Below are positions 13,681 to 25,900 of a DNA stretch of 64,000 bases, piece after piece. The DNA comes from Limnoperna fortunei (lineage: Eukaryota > Mollusca > Bivalvia > Mytilida > Modiolidae). The first letter of the stretch is position 1, and each line of letters begins with the position of its first letter. A model generated the notes under the pieces. It saw nothing but the letters and a program-made list of their open reading frames with translations, was not told the DNA's origin and ran no database searches. The DNA is taken from NCBI GenBank assembly GCA_944474755.1, contig OX104113.1, positions 20,895,563-20,959,562 on the forward strand, given 5' to 3'. A program made the position numbers and the translations under genes.

Positions 13681-13686
13681 AATAAA
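13681..13686 (+). terminator. Likely UTP25 polyadenylation signal AATAAA
   Basis: AATAAA lies 52 bases after the UTP25 stop codon. A second AATAAA overlaps the stop codon itself (13625-13630) and is too early to be the main signal. The resulting 3' UTR would be very short. Confidence 0.6.
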
Positions 13687-13689
13687 TAT

Positions 13690-16600
13690 AAAATCATAAA
13701 AATAGTAATTCTAATAGTATGATATACCTGCAGATTTAAAAAATATCTGTGGTTGTCGTAGTATGTACAAGTTTATTTGCAACTGCTGCCAACATTTTTT
13801 TAATGATTTTCAGCCTTGTACTTACGGTACTTGTTGGCTTCCTTGTTCAACACATTTACAGAGATCAAAGTTTTCCACGGATCCATGGATTTTCCTCAAT
13901 AATAGGCCATTTGGTCATTTTCAAGATGCATGTGAATCTGTTGAGAAAATAGTTAGGGGATGGGTAATTCTGTTGATTTTCTGCCTTATTGCCCGCATTT
14001 TAAACGTAGCAATTCAATAATATTAAACATTTAAAACAAAATTTTAAAAACAAATTTTATTCAACGACAAGTACACTTTGTATAGGTTCCTTTAAATATG
14101 TATTACTCTAGATACTGGTAACAACTGAATCGTAAACCAGTCTGCACTGGTACCATAAGTTTAAATGTATCTGTAGGTTGTAGGTTATTTGTTAACAGAA
14201 CTACATGTAGTTGACAAAGTTTCAGCTGTTTTCACCAATACATGCTTTCATCTCTGCATTTAAATGAAATTCTTTCTAGAAGTCATGCAGACCTTATTTA
14301 TATTGGTGGTTAATTCTTGAAAAAAACACTTGGGTTTGAATGTATTTTTAGTGTTGATGCAATATACAGATGACAATAACAGCATTGATGGTTGCACAAT
14401 GTCTAGGTATTGCATAAAATATGCTAATGAATTGAAGTTTCAGTTGCAGTTATAGTTCATTCCATTTAATTTATTTATATTGAGACCAATATCAGAATTA
14501 GAAATTATTAAGATTATATGCTCCCTAAATGAAATTCTGGGGGATACATTTTGAACCCTGTATATCACAAACAGAAGATAGTAACATGATTTGACATTCT
14601 ATTGAAAATAGACAGGTATAATCATTAGATGGCTGACTTAAAATAGCTTTAAGAAATGAAGAAATCTCAACACAAGAATGCTTACAAAGTTGATTTCTTG
14701 GTATTTTTATGGAACATAATTGCAAAACAAGTACTATCTTTAAAAAAAGATAGTCGACGCAGTTAACTCTTAGAGATTTATGTAAAGTAGAACGGAAACT
14801 GAACAAAAAACAACAATAAGAAAAAAAACACTTTAAAAAACTTATCAAATGAAAGAAAGAGACAAGAAACAGTAACGTTTTCTTTCATTAATGTGTGTGT
14901 GTGTGGGGGGGGGGGGTTAAATAATTAACGTGCTGCGAACTGTATCCAATTAAAATAAGGCTAAAACGGTTGCTGCATTGATGTATTAAACATGGACTTT
15001 AAAACATGTTATTAAACAATAGGGTATTATCAAAAAGAGACTTTGCAATTAGAGCTCCATCTCCTGTCTGCACGTGAATGACGACGGATGCAAAGAAAGA
15101 AGATATTGGCATTAATGGCTTTAAAAATCATATAGCTAACAATAAACATATTGAAATATCCTCAATGAAAAGCTATTTCATAGGTTGAAGACCACAATGG
15201 TAAATAAACGAAATATAAACCTTTCTATTTTTTTCTTTCGATGTAGAAATATATATTTACTGGAAAAAAAGTTAGTTAACACTTCAAAACTGCACCCAAT
15301 TTTTTTTTAAAGAAATTTCATAAGCAAATATGTACTTACATGCATCAAGTATTATTCAGTACAGTTTGCTATTTTATTACTTTCAGTATCTTTTAAAATG
15401 GAAACTTCAAAGTAAAACATTTTAATTAGAATTGTATTAACATCAACACAAAATGTCAATTCAATGCATATTAAATCTGAATTGAAATATGTCATGTGTA
15501 CGCTATTTCGCCAAAAATAGGGGGACATAAATAATTGCAATGGAACCATCAGCGAATTTTATCCTCAATTCTATGTGTGTATAGTAAACAATACATGTGT
15601 TATCGAACCACTGTGTCTCATGTAAGTCATTTGGCGTTCCGATAATTACAAATGACCTAATTACCTTTGTGTAGAATTATTTGTATGACAATAATTTCAC
15701 GATAGAGAGAGATGCGTGTGCAGGCGGTCAAATCAAGAAAATATGGCGTAAATATATCACCAGCGTGAGGATTGTTTATAGATATGATGGTCAACAATGC
15801 AAATATTAATTCTAACCTAGACGAAATGCACAAAAATACACGACGTATGGGTTTATCATTTATTATTGTTTATCAGTTCCAAATGGCATTCTTTGGTAAA
15901 AAATCGTTTTCTAAAGTTTAATTACGACTACCAACTTTTTTAAAACACCAGTCTGTTGGAATAATAATTGAGAAATGCAAATAGGGATGCTTTTCAGAGT
16001 AAACTATAGTAGATTGTTCGAACGCAGAATTTTTTACTATTTTTCTCCAATCAGAATGCAAGTTTGTCTTCAATTATAGTAAGTTACCATGGGTAAGCGT
16101 CTTTTAGTTCAAAGGTCACAATTCGAAAATATACCGACTGTGTCGGAAAAAATAATTAATTAATCGATGTTTGAAAAAGAATGAGTGCTTTGTCAGTGTC
16201 TTGTATTTGAATAAATTTGAGAGCAATAACACTGACATTTTCAATCCTTTTCATTTTTAGAAGCATTATTTCCTTGTTTACTTAAGTATCTTTATAATTT
16301 GTATTTAAATTTATGGAAGAAACTTTATTGTAAGAGTGGTTTACATTTCAAGGGAGATAACAATAGTGTTATAGTTTCTATTCTATATTGAACATGAAGT
16401 ACTTGAGGTAGAGGAGTTGTCTACATGCCTCTTAATCAATTTCAAATTTACTAAAAATTCAAGAATATCAACACTCCCACACATAAAAGCAAGATAGTTG
16501 ACCAGCTTTTTCACAGTGTGTATCCTCACTGGGTCAATAAATCTATAATTAAATAAATAAACCAATTTTATTTACATTTGCACAAATATACAAAACAACA

Positions 16601-17286
16601 TTATAATTTCATGAAAAATACTCTTTCTTGTATGAAAAACAAGATTTGATGATGAAAATGAAATAATGAACAATAATGCATGTTAAACATATACATATAA
16701 TTAACTGTTAAACACTTATAATGCCTCACTGATATATCCCACAGTCACATGATCATGTCTTTTATTTAATGCAGTATTTCACTTTCTTGAAGCCAGACTT
16801 CAATTTTTCCAAGTGTTTTATTTTGCCTAGTGGTCAATACAGATCACTCATAACAAACTTCACACCAAGAATTGTCCAACATATGGAAAAAGGAAAAAGC
16901 ACATGAAACAACTGAACATATGTCCATACATTACTAAAAACAAATTTGTAAAAAATAGATTGATTAATTGTTGCTTATGCACCACAAGGTTTATACATGA
17001 AGATCAGTTCATGTTTTGTGAAAATAGGTAAACAATGTTTAGCTTTATCAGTGTAACAATACAAAGAATCTTTTATTTTCTAGTTGTACTACAATACAAA
17101 AAGATGTAACCTTTATATAAATGATAACTATAAACTCCCATGCAGTTTATATATTGATGTTACTCCTACAGTAACATCTGATAAACTTGCACAATAGAAC
17201 AACAGATTCTATATTGCATAGAACTGCATTATCTTTAAATTTCTTTTTAAAAGAAGAATTTGTCCCGATTGAAAGTGCAAATTACT
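13690..17286. other. Intergenic interval between convergent UTP25 and SLC35F6
   Basis: No supported gene. Short open frames at 13749-14020 (both overlapping + frames) and 14525-14848 (- strand) show no recognised domain or splice context. It contains a TG run followed by about twelve Gs at 14888-14916. The rest is unique-looking AT-rich sequence; the part nearest SLC35F6 probably includes its 3' flank. Confidence 0.6.
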
Positions 17287-17292
17287 TTTATT
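17287..17292 (-). terminator. Candidate SLC35F6 polyadenylation signal
   Basis: The + strand reads TTTATT, which is AATAAA on the - strand, about 120 bases downstream of the SLC35F6 stop codon. Other AATAAA motifs occur further on, so the site actually used is uncertain. Confidence 0.4.
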
Positions 17293-17410
17293 TGGAAGAA
17301 ACAAATATTGTAATTGTTTTCTGGATGTTTGATCAAGAGGATCTTGTCCGTTTCTTTAGCTACATCTGATCAGATATTTAAATACTTCAGTTAATTATTG
17401 ATTCCCATAA

Positions 17411-20400
17411 CTATTTTTTTTCCTGCATTAATGGTTTTGTTTCTTCATCTTCCGAGTCACTTCCATACTGTATATTTCCACGAGGAGAATTGTTAACATT
17501 TACTTCTGGTATTGGATCTGGTTTCCTTAAACATGGTATACAGGGAACCACTATAAGTTCATTATACAGAGCAGTACCAATTAGCAGGAACAAGAATCCA
17601 TCAACTGAATAAAGATGTTATACAAATACTCAAAAATTAGTTATTTTTTCTAAATTAAATAAAACATGCTGTTTTATATAACCTGAATTAAATGTCATGC
17701 TTCTTGTTTGTATTCTGTGTAGTGTGTACACTGTCTGCAAATATACTATTATCTACATTCACAACAAACAATAATATATAAATGTTTCTCAGTCTGCATT
17801 CATATAATGATTACAATAAATTCTTAATTTGAAAACATCAGTAGGTTAAATAGAAGATGCTTACCCTACCTGAGCATTCGACAATTAAGGTTAGAATCGA
17901 GTACTCTCTGCTCCCTACCTCAGTGTTGACAATCTTCTGAGCAATAGCACATGACTAAATAGCTTAAAGAGAACTTTTTTAATTAACTTTTGTAAAACTG
18001 TTGATTTGCATATTCAGGTAAATTAGCTAAAGTATTAATTATCAAATAAAATATTAAAATTGCAATAAGTGAACATCATAAATAATCTTGTTTTATAGTG
18101 ATAAAAAAATTACCTTGTAAAAGTCCATATGTATTGTCAAAGGGTTCTCCGAAGTCCTGAAACAGTAAACAAATTATTTATTTTCAATATAATACCTTTA
18201 TACAACTTGTTTAATGATTTAAGTTATCCATACATGTAATGATATAAAATAAATTTAGAAATTCTGACATATGGATATTTTGGCCGTTTTTGCTCAAAAG
18301 GCATGTGTGTTAGGAATTAATAGACTTAAAAGACATACTTCTGTCGGACTATGTATGCTGAAAAACTTGTTACTTTTATTTTGAAAGAAACACTGAGAAG
18401 TTTAATCGGCATTGTGAACATTTTTGGTCATTGTTACATGTACTTGTGTAGTATTCCAAATTGCCAAGGTTACGATATTTTCATACCAAATCCCCCTAAT
18501 ACATAGCCCCTCTCATAACATTTGTATAATGCTTCTCAACAAAAACTGCCCAATATGCTTAATATGACTGAACAACAGACTATACACACATGTTAATACA
18601 TGGATTTTTCCATGTAGCTCACATATCATCTTGAGATGTTCACATAATAGAAGCTTGATATAGTAAGTACACAATGTTAACATGCCCAAATGTTGTTATT
18701 CTGGTTGTAGACAGGACATACAATGTCACACTCACAGCTTAAGATATATAAATATATATATATAGCTCGCATCTACATTTAGACATATTAAATGGGAACT
18801 AGAAAATGTCTCGGCGACACTGATGTCCCTCTTGGCACATATTGGTAAAAACATCCCTTTTTCTAAGTTCAATCAACCATGAATATTAAAATGGCCCTTT
18901 TAATTTTTGCCATTGAATAGATCTTATAATGTTGTAATTGTGTATAAAGTTTCATAACAAACAAACTGACTTAGTAGCTATACGTCTCCCTACTTTCATT
19001 GGCAGGACATCAAAACAAATAACTTGATTCATATCTAAAATCGGCATAAAGTCAATGATAGATCTAGTGTATTGTCCACAACATTACTAGTAAACCAGTC
19101 ACTAGAACCCAGAAATCTTTACACAAGGTAAACCAAAGTAACTATATTCTTCCCAGAAATTGTTATAGGGAGAATCAAATTCAGGGGATAAAATATGTTA
19201 TAAACCAAACTTTACCTTATCAAATGCATAAAATATGAGCAAATCTATCACCCATACCATGATAGTTCTACAGGCGTCAATTAATGTTCTATGAACAGCT
19301 GAAAATAGCATAAATATAATTAGAAGACATACTAAAACATTTCTACAAATATTTTTAAACTGGAGAATTATTCTGAAAAGTACTTGAAGTACTATGTGAC
19401 TGTTTTGTATTTTTTGTGGTGAGTAACCATCATCATATGTAATAGTTTTAGTCATTTGCTATTGTGAGTAATAGCATCTATTTGTATCTAATTGGTCGAG
19501 CAGTGCAGAAAATCTCTGCAATTGATTTTAGTAGAAGTAAACATCATTTAAATCTGCAAACATAGTAAATGAACCTGTTTTGCACATTTTGAAGGAATTT
19601 TCTATTTTGCAGTAATGATAGTCTTTGGATTGTGCATAAAGATGTCTAGACTAAATATTAAAGGGCATTACCGACTAAATTTGGTTCCTACAGGTTCAGT
19701 AGTTTTAAAGAAATGTTTCAAATAATTTTTTCTAAAGCTTCTGGACAGAGATCCTACAGTAAGCGAGTTGGACAAAAGTGCTTCTGGACAGAGATCCTAT
19801 GGTAAGACAAAAGTGGAAACAATTCACAACCTGATCGAAGGTGTCATAGTTCATAGCCCAGGATCTGGGGTCTCCTTTAGGTAATCTAGCTTCTCTATCA
19901 AATAATCGTAAAGAAATAAAATAAAACTGGTTGCCATGTCAAAAAATTGCTGAATGTGATTATAAACACATTTCAATGCAATCAAATCTACTCTTTTTCA
20001 AGAGATTATATTACTACTTTAAGGCCAGTTTATGAAAATATAAACATCTTACATGGTTGTCAGGACAACCTGACAGTTTAATTGGAACGTCCAAAAACAG
20101 TCGGGGCCTCGGTGGCCGAGGTAGTTCGTCTACTATTGATCACGTGGTCTGTCAACACCGAGATTGCGGGTTCGCTTCTCACTGCAGGCAGGGTGTACTC
20201 GACTCCAATCTTAATTGACAAGGATTGCCAGTTTTCCTACCGCAGGTCGGGGGTTTTCTCCGGGTACTCCGGCTTCCTCCCCAATAAAAACTGGACGCCA
20301 TGATATAGCTGAAAAATTGCTGAAAGTGGCGTTAAACACATCAAACAAACAAACAAAAACAGTCAAATTCAAAAGTGGTTTTAATAGGCACAATAATTTC

Positions 20401-22872
20401 AGATATTTAAAATGATAACATTAAAATAACAATAATTTATGCTTAAAAAAAAACATTTTTGTTCATAAGGACAAAGTTCAATTTGAAGTCTTATTTAATA
20501 AAATGAGATGGTTTAAGCTATTTAAAGAATGTTTGAAGTAATGGCAGGCATCTTCAATGGAAAGCTGTGCAACTGCTCTGAAAATGAGGTCTAACCATGG
20601 ATCCTCTTTCCAATTAAAGATCAACTGTTCGGTTGAACATTTGAGGGTCTTTCCACATTAATTTTAATTTGTATTACATGATGACATTTAAAATAATCAT
20701 CTTTTTGCAAAATGTTATAACTTTGGTATAAATATTTAAAAAAAAAATCTTTGTATTATTTGCCACAGATATGCATTCTAAGAGAGATGACTCTTATAAA
20801 AGTATTATACAACTTTTAACGCCATGTCTTTATTTACTCGAAATTATGAATAGATCATTTTAGGACGAAAATTATTTCAATATCTTTAAAAATAGCAAAG
20901 GTCAAAAACTAGTACGTGACCTTGACCCATACAAGTTTTCAATGTCAAAGGGCATGAGGGTCTATGGTAAAGACCCCATGCTTCTATCATTAATAGTTAA
21001 TGAGTTACAAGTGAAAAACCAATCAGTTACATATATAATGGGAGATAACTCCTATAAAATGAAGTCAAATCCTTTCCCTTTAAATGTAACAAAGTTGCTC
21101 CTATACGAGACCAACATTTTGCACTCTTTAGTTTCCCTTTATCATTAATAGTTAATGAGTAACATGTAGAAAACCAATAAGTTACATATATAACGGGAGA
21201 TAACTCCTATAAAATGAAGTCAAATCCTTTCCCTGTAAATGTAACAAAGTTGCTCCTTTAAGAGATCAACATTTTGCACCCTATACCTTCCCTTTGTCAT
21301 TAATAGTTAATGAGTAACATGTAAAAAACCAATAAGTTACATATATAATGGGAGATAACTCCTATAAAATGAAGTCAAATCGTTCTCCAGTAAATGTGAC
21401 AAAGTTGCTCCTTTAAAAGATCAACATTTTGAACTCTTTAGTTTTCCTCTATCATTAATAGTTATTGAGTACCATGTGAAAAACCAATCAGTTACATATA
21501 TAATGGGAGATAACTCCTATAAAATCAAGTCAAATCGTTCTCCAGTAAATGTGACAAAGTTGCTCCTTTAAAAGATCAACATTTTGCACTCTTTAGTTTC
21601 ATTTTATCATTAATAGTTAATGAGTAGCATGTAAAAAACCAATAAGTTACATATATAATGGGAGATAACTCCTACAAAATGAAGTCAAATCCTTTCTCTG
21701 TAAATGTAACAAAGTTGCTCCTTTAAGAGATCAACATTTTGCACTCTTTAGTTTCCCTCTATCATGAATAGTTAATGAGTAACATGTAAAAAACCAATCA
21801 GTTACATATATAATGGGAGATAACTCCTATAAAATGAAGTGAAATCCGTTTACTGCAAATGTAAAAAAGTTGCTCCCTTAAAAGTCCAACATTTTGCACT
21901 CTTTAGTTTCATTTTATCGTTAATAGTTAATGAGTAACATGTAAAAAACCAATCAGTTACATATATAATGGGAGATAACTCCTATAAAATGAAGTGAAAT
22001 CCGTTTACTGCAAATGTAAAAAAGTTGCTCCCTTAAAAGTCCAACATTTTGCACTCTTTAGTTTCATTTTATCGTTAATAGTTAATGAGTAACATGTAAA
22101 AAACCAATAAGTTACATATATAATGGGAGATAACTCCTACAAAATGAAGTCAAATCCTTTCCCTGTAAATGTAACAAAGTTGCTCCTTTAAGAGATCAAC
22201 ATTTTGCACTCTTTAGTTTTCCTCTATCATTAATAGTTAATGAGTACCATGTGAAACACCAATCAGTTACATATATAATGGGAGATAACTCCTATAAAAT
22301 GAAGTCAAATTACTTCGCTCCAAATGTGGCAAAGTTGCGTCTTAATAAGAGGAACATTTTACTCTCAATAAGTGTTTATCTATCTTTTACCGTTTCAGAG
22401 GAGTAGCGGACACAACCAAATGTCAAAATTTAGAACGTGACCTTGACCTTTGACCTTGTGTCCATTTTCAAGGTCAAAGGTCATGATGATCTATGGTGAA
22501 GACCCCAGGCCTCTATCTCTTTTAGTTGTTGAGATTTGTTTGAATATCACTTACTACTTTTATTTAAAGGGAGATAACTCCTATAAGATGTCGTCAGAAC
22601 CCTTCAATCAATCTGTCCCAAAGTTGCGCAAGGATATAGGACACATTTTGGTAAAGGTTTGGTATTGCTATCTTTTTTGGTTTAGGAGGAGTAGCATGAA
22701 CAAGCTTTTTAGTAAAAGGGGAGATAACTCCTTAAAGGAAAAGGGTGCGGTCAGTCAGGGTGAACTGCGAAAGCGCAATGGGTAACCGATATCAGATATA
22801 AAATATCAAAGCGACATGTCGCGAAGTAAAAAAAACAGACACCGAAATAAGTTGGCGGAAGAAAAGAGAAAA

Positions 22873-22906
<34 letters not shown>

Positions 22907-25900
22907 CAGAACAATAACTATAGGTCTTTCCACAGAAAGGTGGAAAGACCTAATCAGAACAATAACTATACGTCTTTCCACAGAAAGGTGGAAAGACCTA
23001 AATATGGATTCCCACTGAACACACTGGTTTCTGTGGAGAATATTGCATGTTAGAATTTATTCTGGATAACTGACATGGCAAAAAATGAAGAAACTGTTTA
23101 CCTGTTAAAGATTTAGTTACTGCTAAACCAAAGTAGTTATAGAAAGCTATAGATGCCAAGTACAACAAACAGAAAGCAAGAAGTCGTGGTTCACTGAATA
23201 TCTGATAAAGTGCATCCAAACTATTCTCATAACTATTGTTTACATCTGAACCAGGTATAAAATACATTGCTGGTAACACTGCCTGAAAGAGAGAATTTAA
23301 GTCATAAATTTGTGTCCATTTATTTTTCATCAGAAACATGACCAATAATGCTTGAAGAGTATCTGGCTTCTTGCATGTTCAAGATCCCTTTTGTAGGTGA
23401 AAAAAAAAGATAATGTTATTAATAGAAACCATAAAAGGCTAAACTCTCTATTCCTAAAACTATTCCTGCCTTTCAAGTGAAAGTCAAAATTTCCTGTTTA
23501 TTTATTATTTGTTATTTTTTCTTGTATTAAAAAAAAAAAAAAAAATAATAATAATAATAACAATAATAATAATAAATTCTTTATTTAAAGAGGGTAACAC
23601 AGTTAGTTTACAAAACTAATCTTCCCTGAGGCCCTCATTAAAACATCTTATTAAACAAAACAGCATATAAAATGGAATATTACAATGTGTATTCATACTA
23701 CAGTACTATAGCCAATTTGAACATAATAACATATATTGTACAGAACATTGGTATGGTTCGAGACACTGTCTAGCAATAATATTATTTGTGTAAAAAGTTC
23801 TTTATTTTTGTTTTAAAAAGGTTGTTGTTTGCTACATTATGCAAGCTCATAGGTAAATCATTCCACAATACTGAACCAGAATATAAAAATGAGTGTTTGT
23901 ATAATTCAATATTAGGTTTGGGAATTAATAATTTTCCTATCGCGTTATTACGTAATTGGTACGGGTTGTCAGAAAACTTAAACATATTTTTGAGGTAAAT
24001 TGGTGCTTCACTGTTAATGATTTTATGCATCAGCAAATATTTATGATATTTTATTCTCATGTCAACAGTCATCCATCCTAGTAGTTTAAATAGAGGTTCT
24101 GATGGTGCTAATGGGTCAGCATCTAGGATGACTCAAGCAGCTCTCTTTTGTAGTTTAATTAGTAAATACTGCTTGCTGGACATTAAACAATCATTAACAA
24201 TGTCTTGTATTTTAATATTTACTTGTACTTTTTTGCAAAGTTAACTGAGAGTGATGCTGACAATTAATTATTATGAGTTCAGTAAAGAGGATGTTATATC
24301 ATTATTTTTATAGATGCATGAAAATTATGATGATACTGATGTAATTATGTTAAGAATGAGAGACTTTAAAAAAAACCAACTGGATTACTTTAGCTGAATT
24401 TGTTGTATTTTTAACAGGGTTATATTTTTAAGTAACCTTCTATGTGGATTTTATCACAATTCAATTTAGCAAGCGTTTGACAACAAGAACATATTAATGA
24501 CCTTGTAAGTATTTGAAATGCACTAAAAACTGTCTTAAGTACTATCCCTTTTATTTTCTATAATGAAAAACCAAGCAGTTGCAAAGGAAATTATTGAATT
24601 GGTAACCAATTACTTAAAACGCTATTATTTTGGATACAAGAGCTTGTATTTAAGTTCATTAGCATGTTGTACAATCTAAGAGATCTAACTCACCACAATC
24701 ATTACAAAGGCTCCAAAGCTTCCTTCCATACCAACAACCTGTCGAAAGTATGTAGAATTTATATATAAAGATTTTTATAGCATTCAAATTATATTTTTGT
24801 CTTCATAAAAAGTCAAAGTTTAGGTGTCCACGAGAATGGAAGTTTTACAACCGATGACAAAGAAAGCCAGTGGGATGAAGAAACTTTTATTATTTCATGT
24901 TATTACATGTATGGTGGATTTAAAATTTATGTTCTTACTACAATAAGCCTAATAAAAAAAGGTACTGATAATACCGACCCCAGCGTCATACAATTTTTTG
25001 AGTAAACATGTTTTGCTAAGCATGAGAATTTAATTACCATGACAAAAGAGAAAATCAAAAGTTATGATTGACTGAAATCAATAATAAAGAAATTCTCATC
25101 AAGCCTGGTGTGAACATATGTGTTATTTCAAGAAAACCATTAATCATATGTTGTTTTAAAAAAAACATATGTTGTTTCAAGAAAACAATCATCTTTTTTA
25201 TAATAAGAAGCAGGCCTGATGTTAATCACATGCATAGTGTCATGTCTGTTCTGTACAAAATAAACATAATTTTTTTATTGTCAACTACTAGTAAATAACG
25301 ATAATTTTTACCACCAGGTATTTAAATTATTATTATTGAATCCTTAAAACTGCTTATATATATACATGTACCTGCAATGGATGAAGGTTTCTTTTTTTCA
25401 AAAACATTTCTTCTATAACCATTTGACTAGCACTGACAATCTGGCTGGCCAATATCAGTACTATACCTAAAACACACTGAATGTGGATACTACTACATCA
25501 TACTTATCAGCTTACATTTCTTCTTCATTTTGGAATAATAAATCCTACAGTTTTTTTGCCTATTTTTATTACTTTTACTTTTATTGTAACTAACACCCAA
25601 AAGAAAGACATAATTTAGTATTTCAAAACTATTATCTAGACAAATAAAAACATCTATAGAACAGACTGGATTACTTACATTATGATTTATAAAAGACAAA
25701 GATGAAATAAGAAATGTATTTTTCTTTAACCTTTAATAATTTAATAAAATATTTAATGCGCTAATTTATTTAGAAATAATGCTTACTTTTCAACATTTAA
25801 TATTTTAAATATTTACTTAATGCCAGAGGAAGATAATTCTTTGAGCTTTCAGCTGTGGGTTAAGTTCTACAAAGAAAAATTTGTTGGTATTTACCGTACC

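Larger units (their letters stand above)
20885..23000. mobile_element. Hairpin-ended element carrying a 155-bp satellite
   Basis: Four parts belong together. A left unit (20895-21030) has CGTGACCTTGACCCATACAA and GGTCTATGGTAAAGACCCCA. A nine-unit 155-bp array follows. A right unit (22430-22740) repeats the left unit's GTGACCTTGACC and CTATGGTGAAGACCCC. Last come an (AAT)n run (22874-22907) and two 47-48-bp copies of a module with the stem AGGTCTTTCCAC/GTGGAAAGACCT. It fills most of SLC35F6 intron 10. The boundaries are estimated. Confidence 0.6.

Noticed and set aside
13749..14020. Two overlapping + frames with hydrophobic stretches after UTP25
   Set aside because: Both are short, in different frames, with no similarity recognised and no splice context; probably chance frames in AT-rich DNA.
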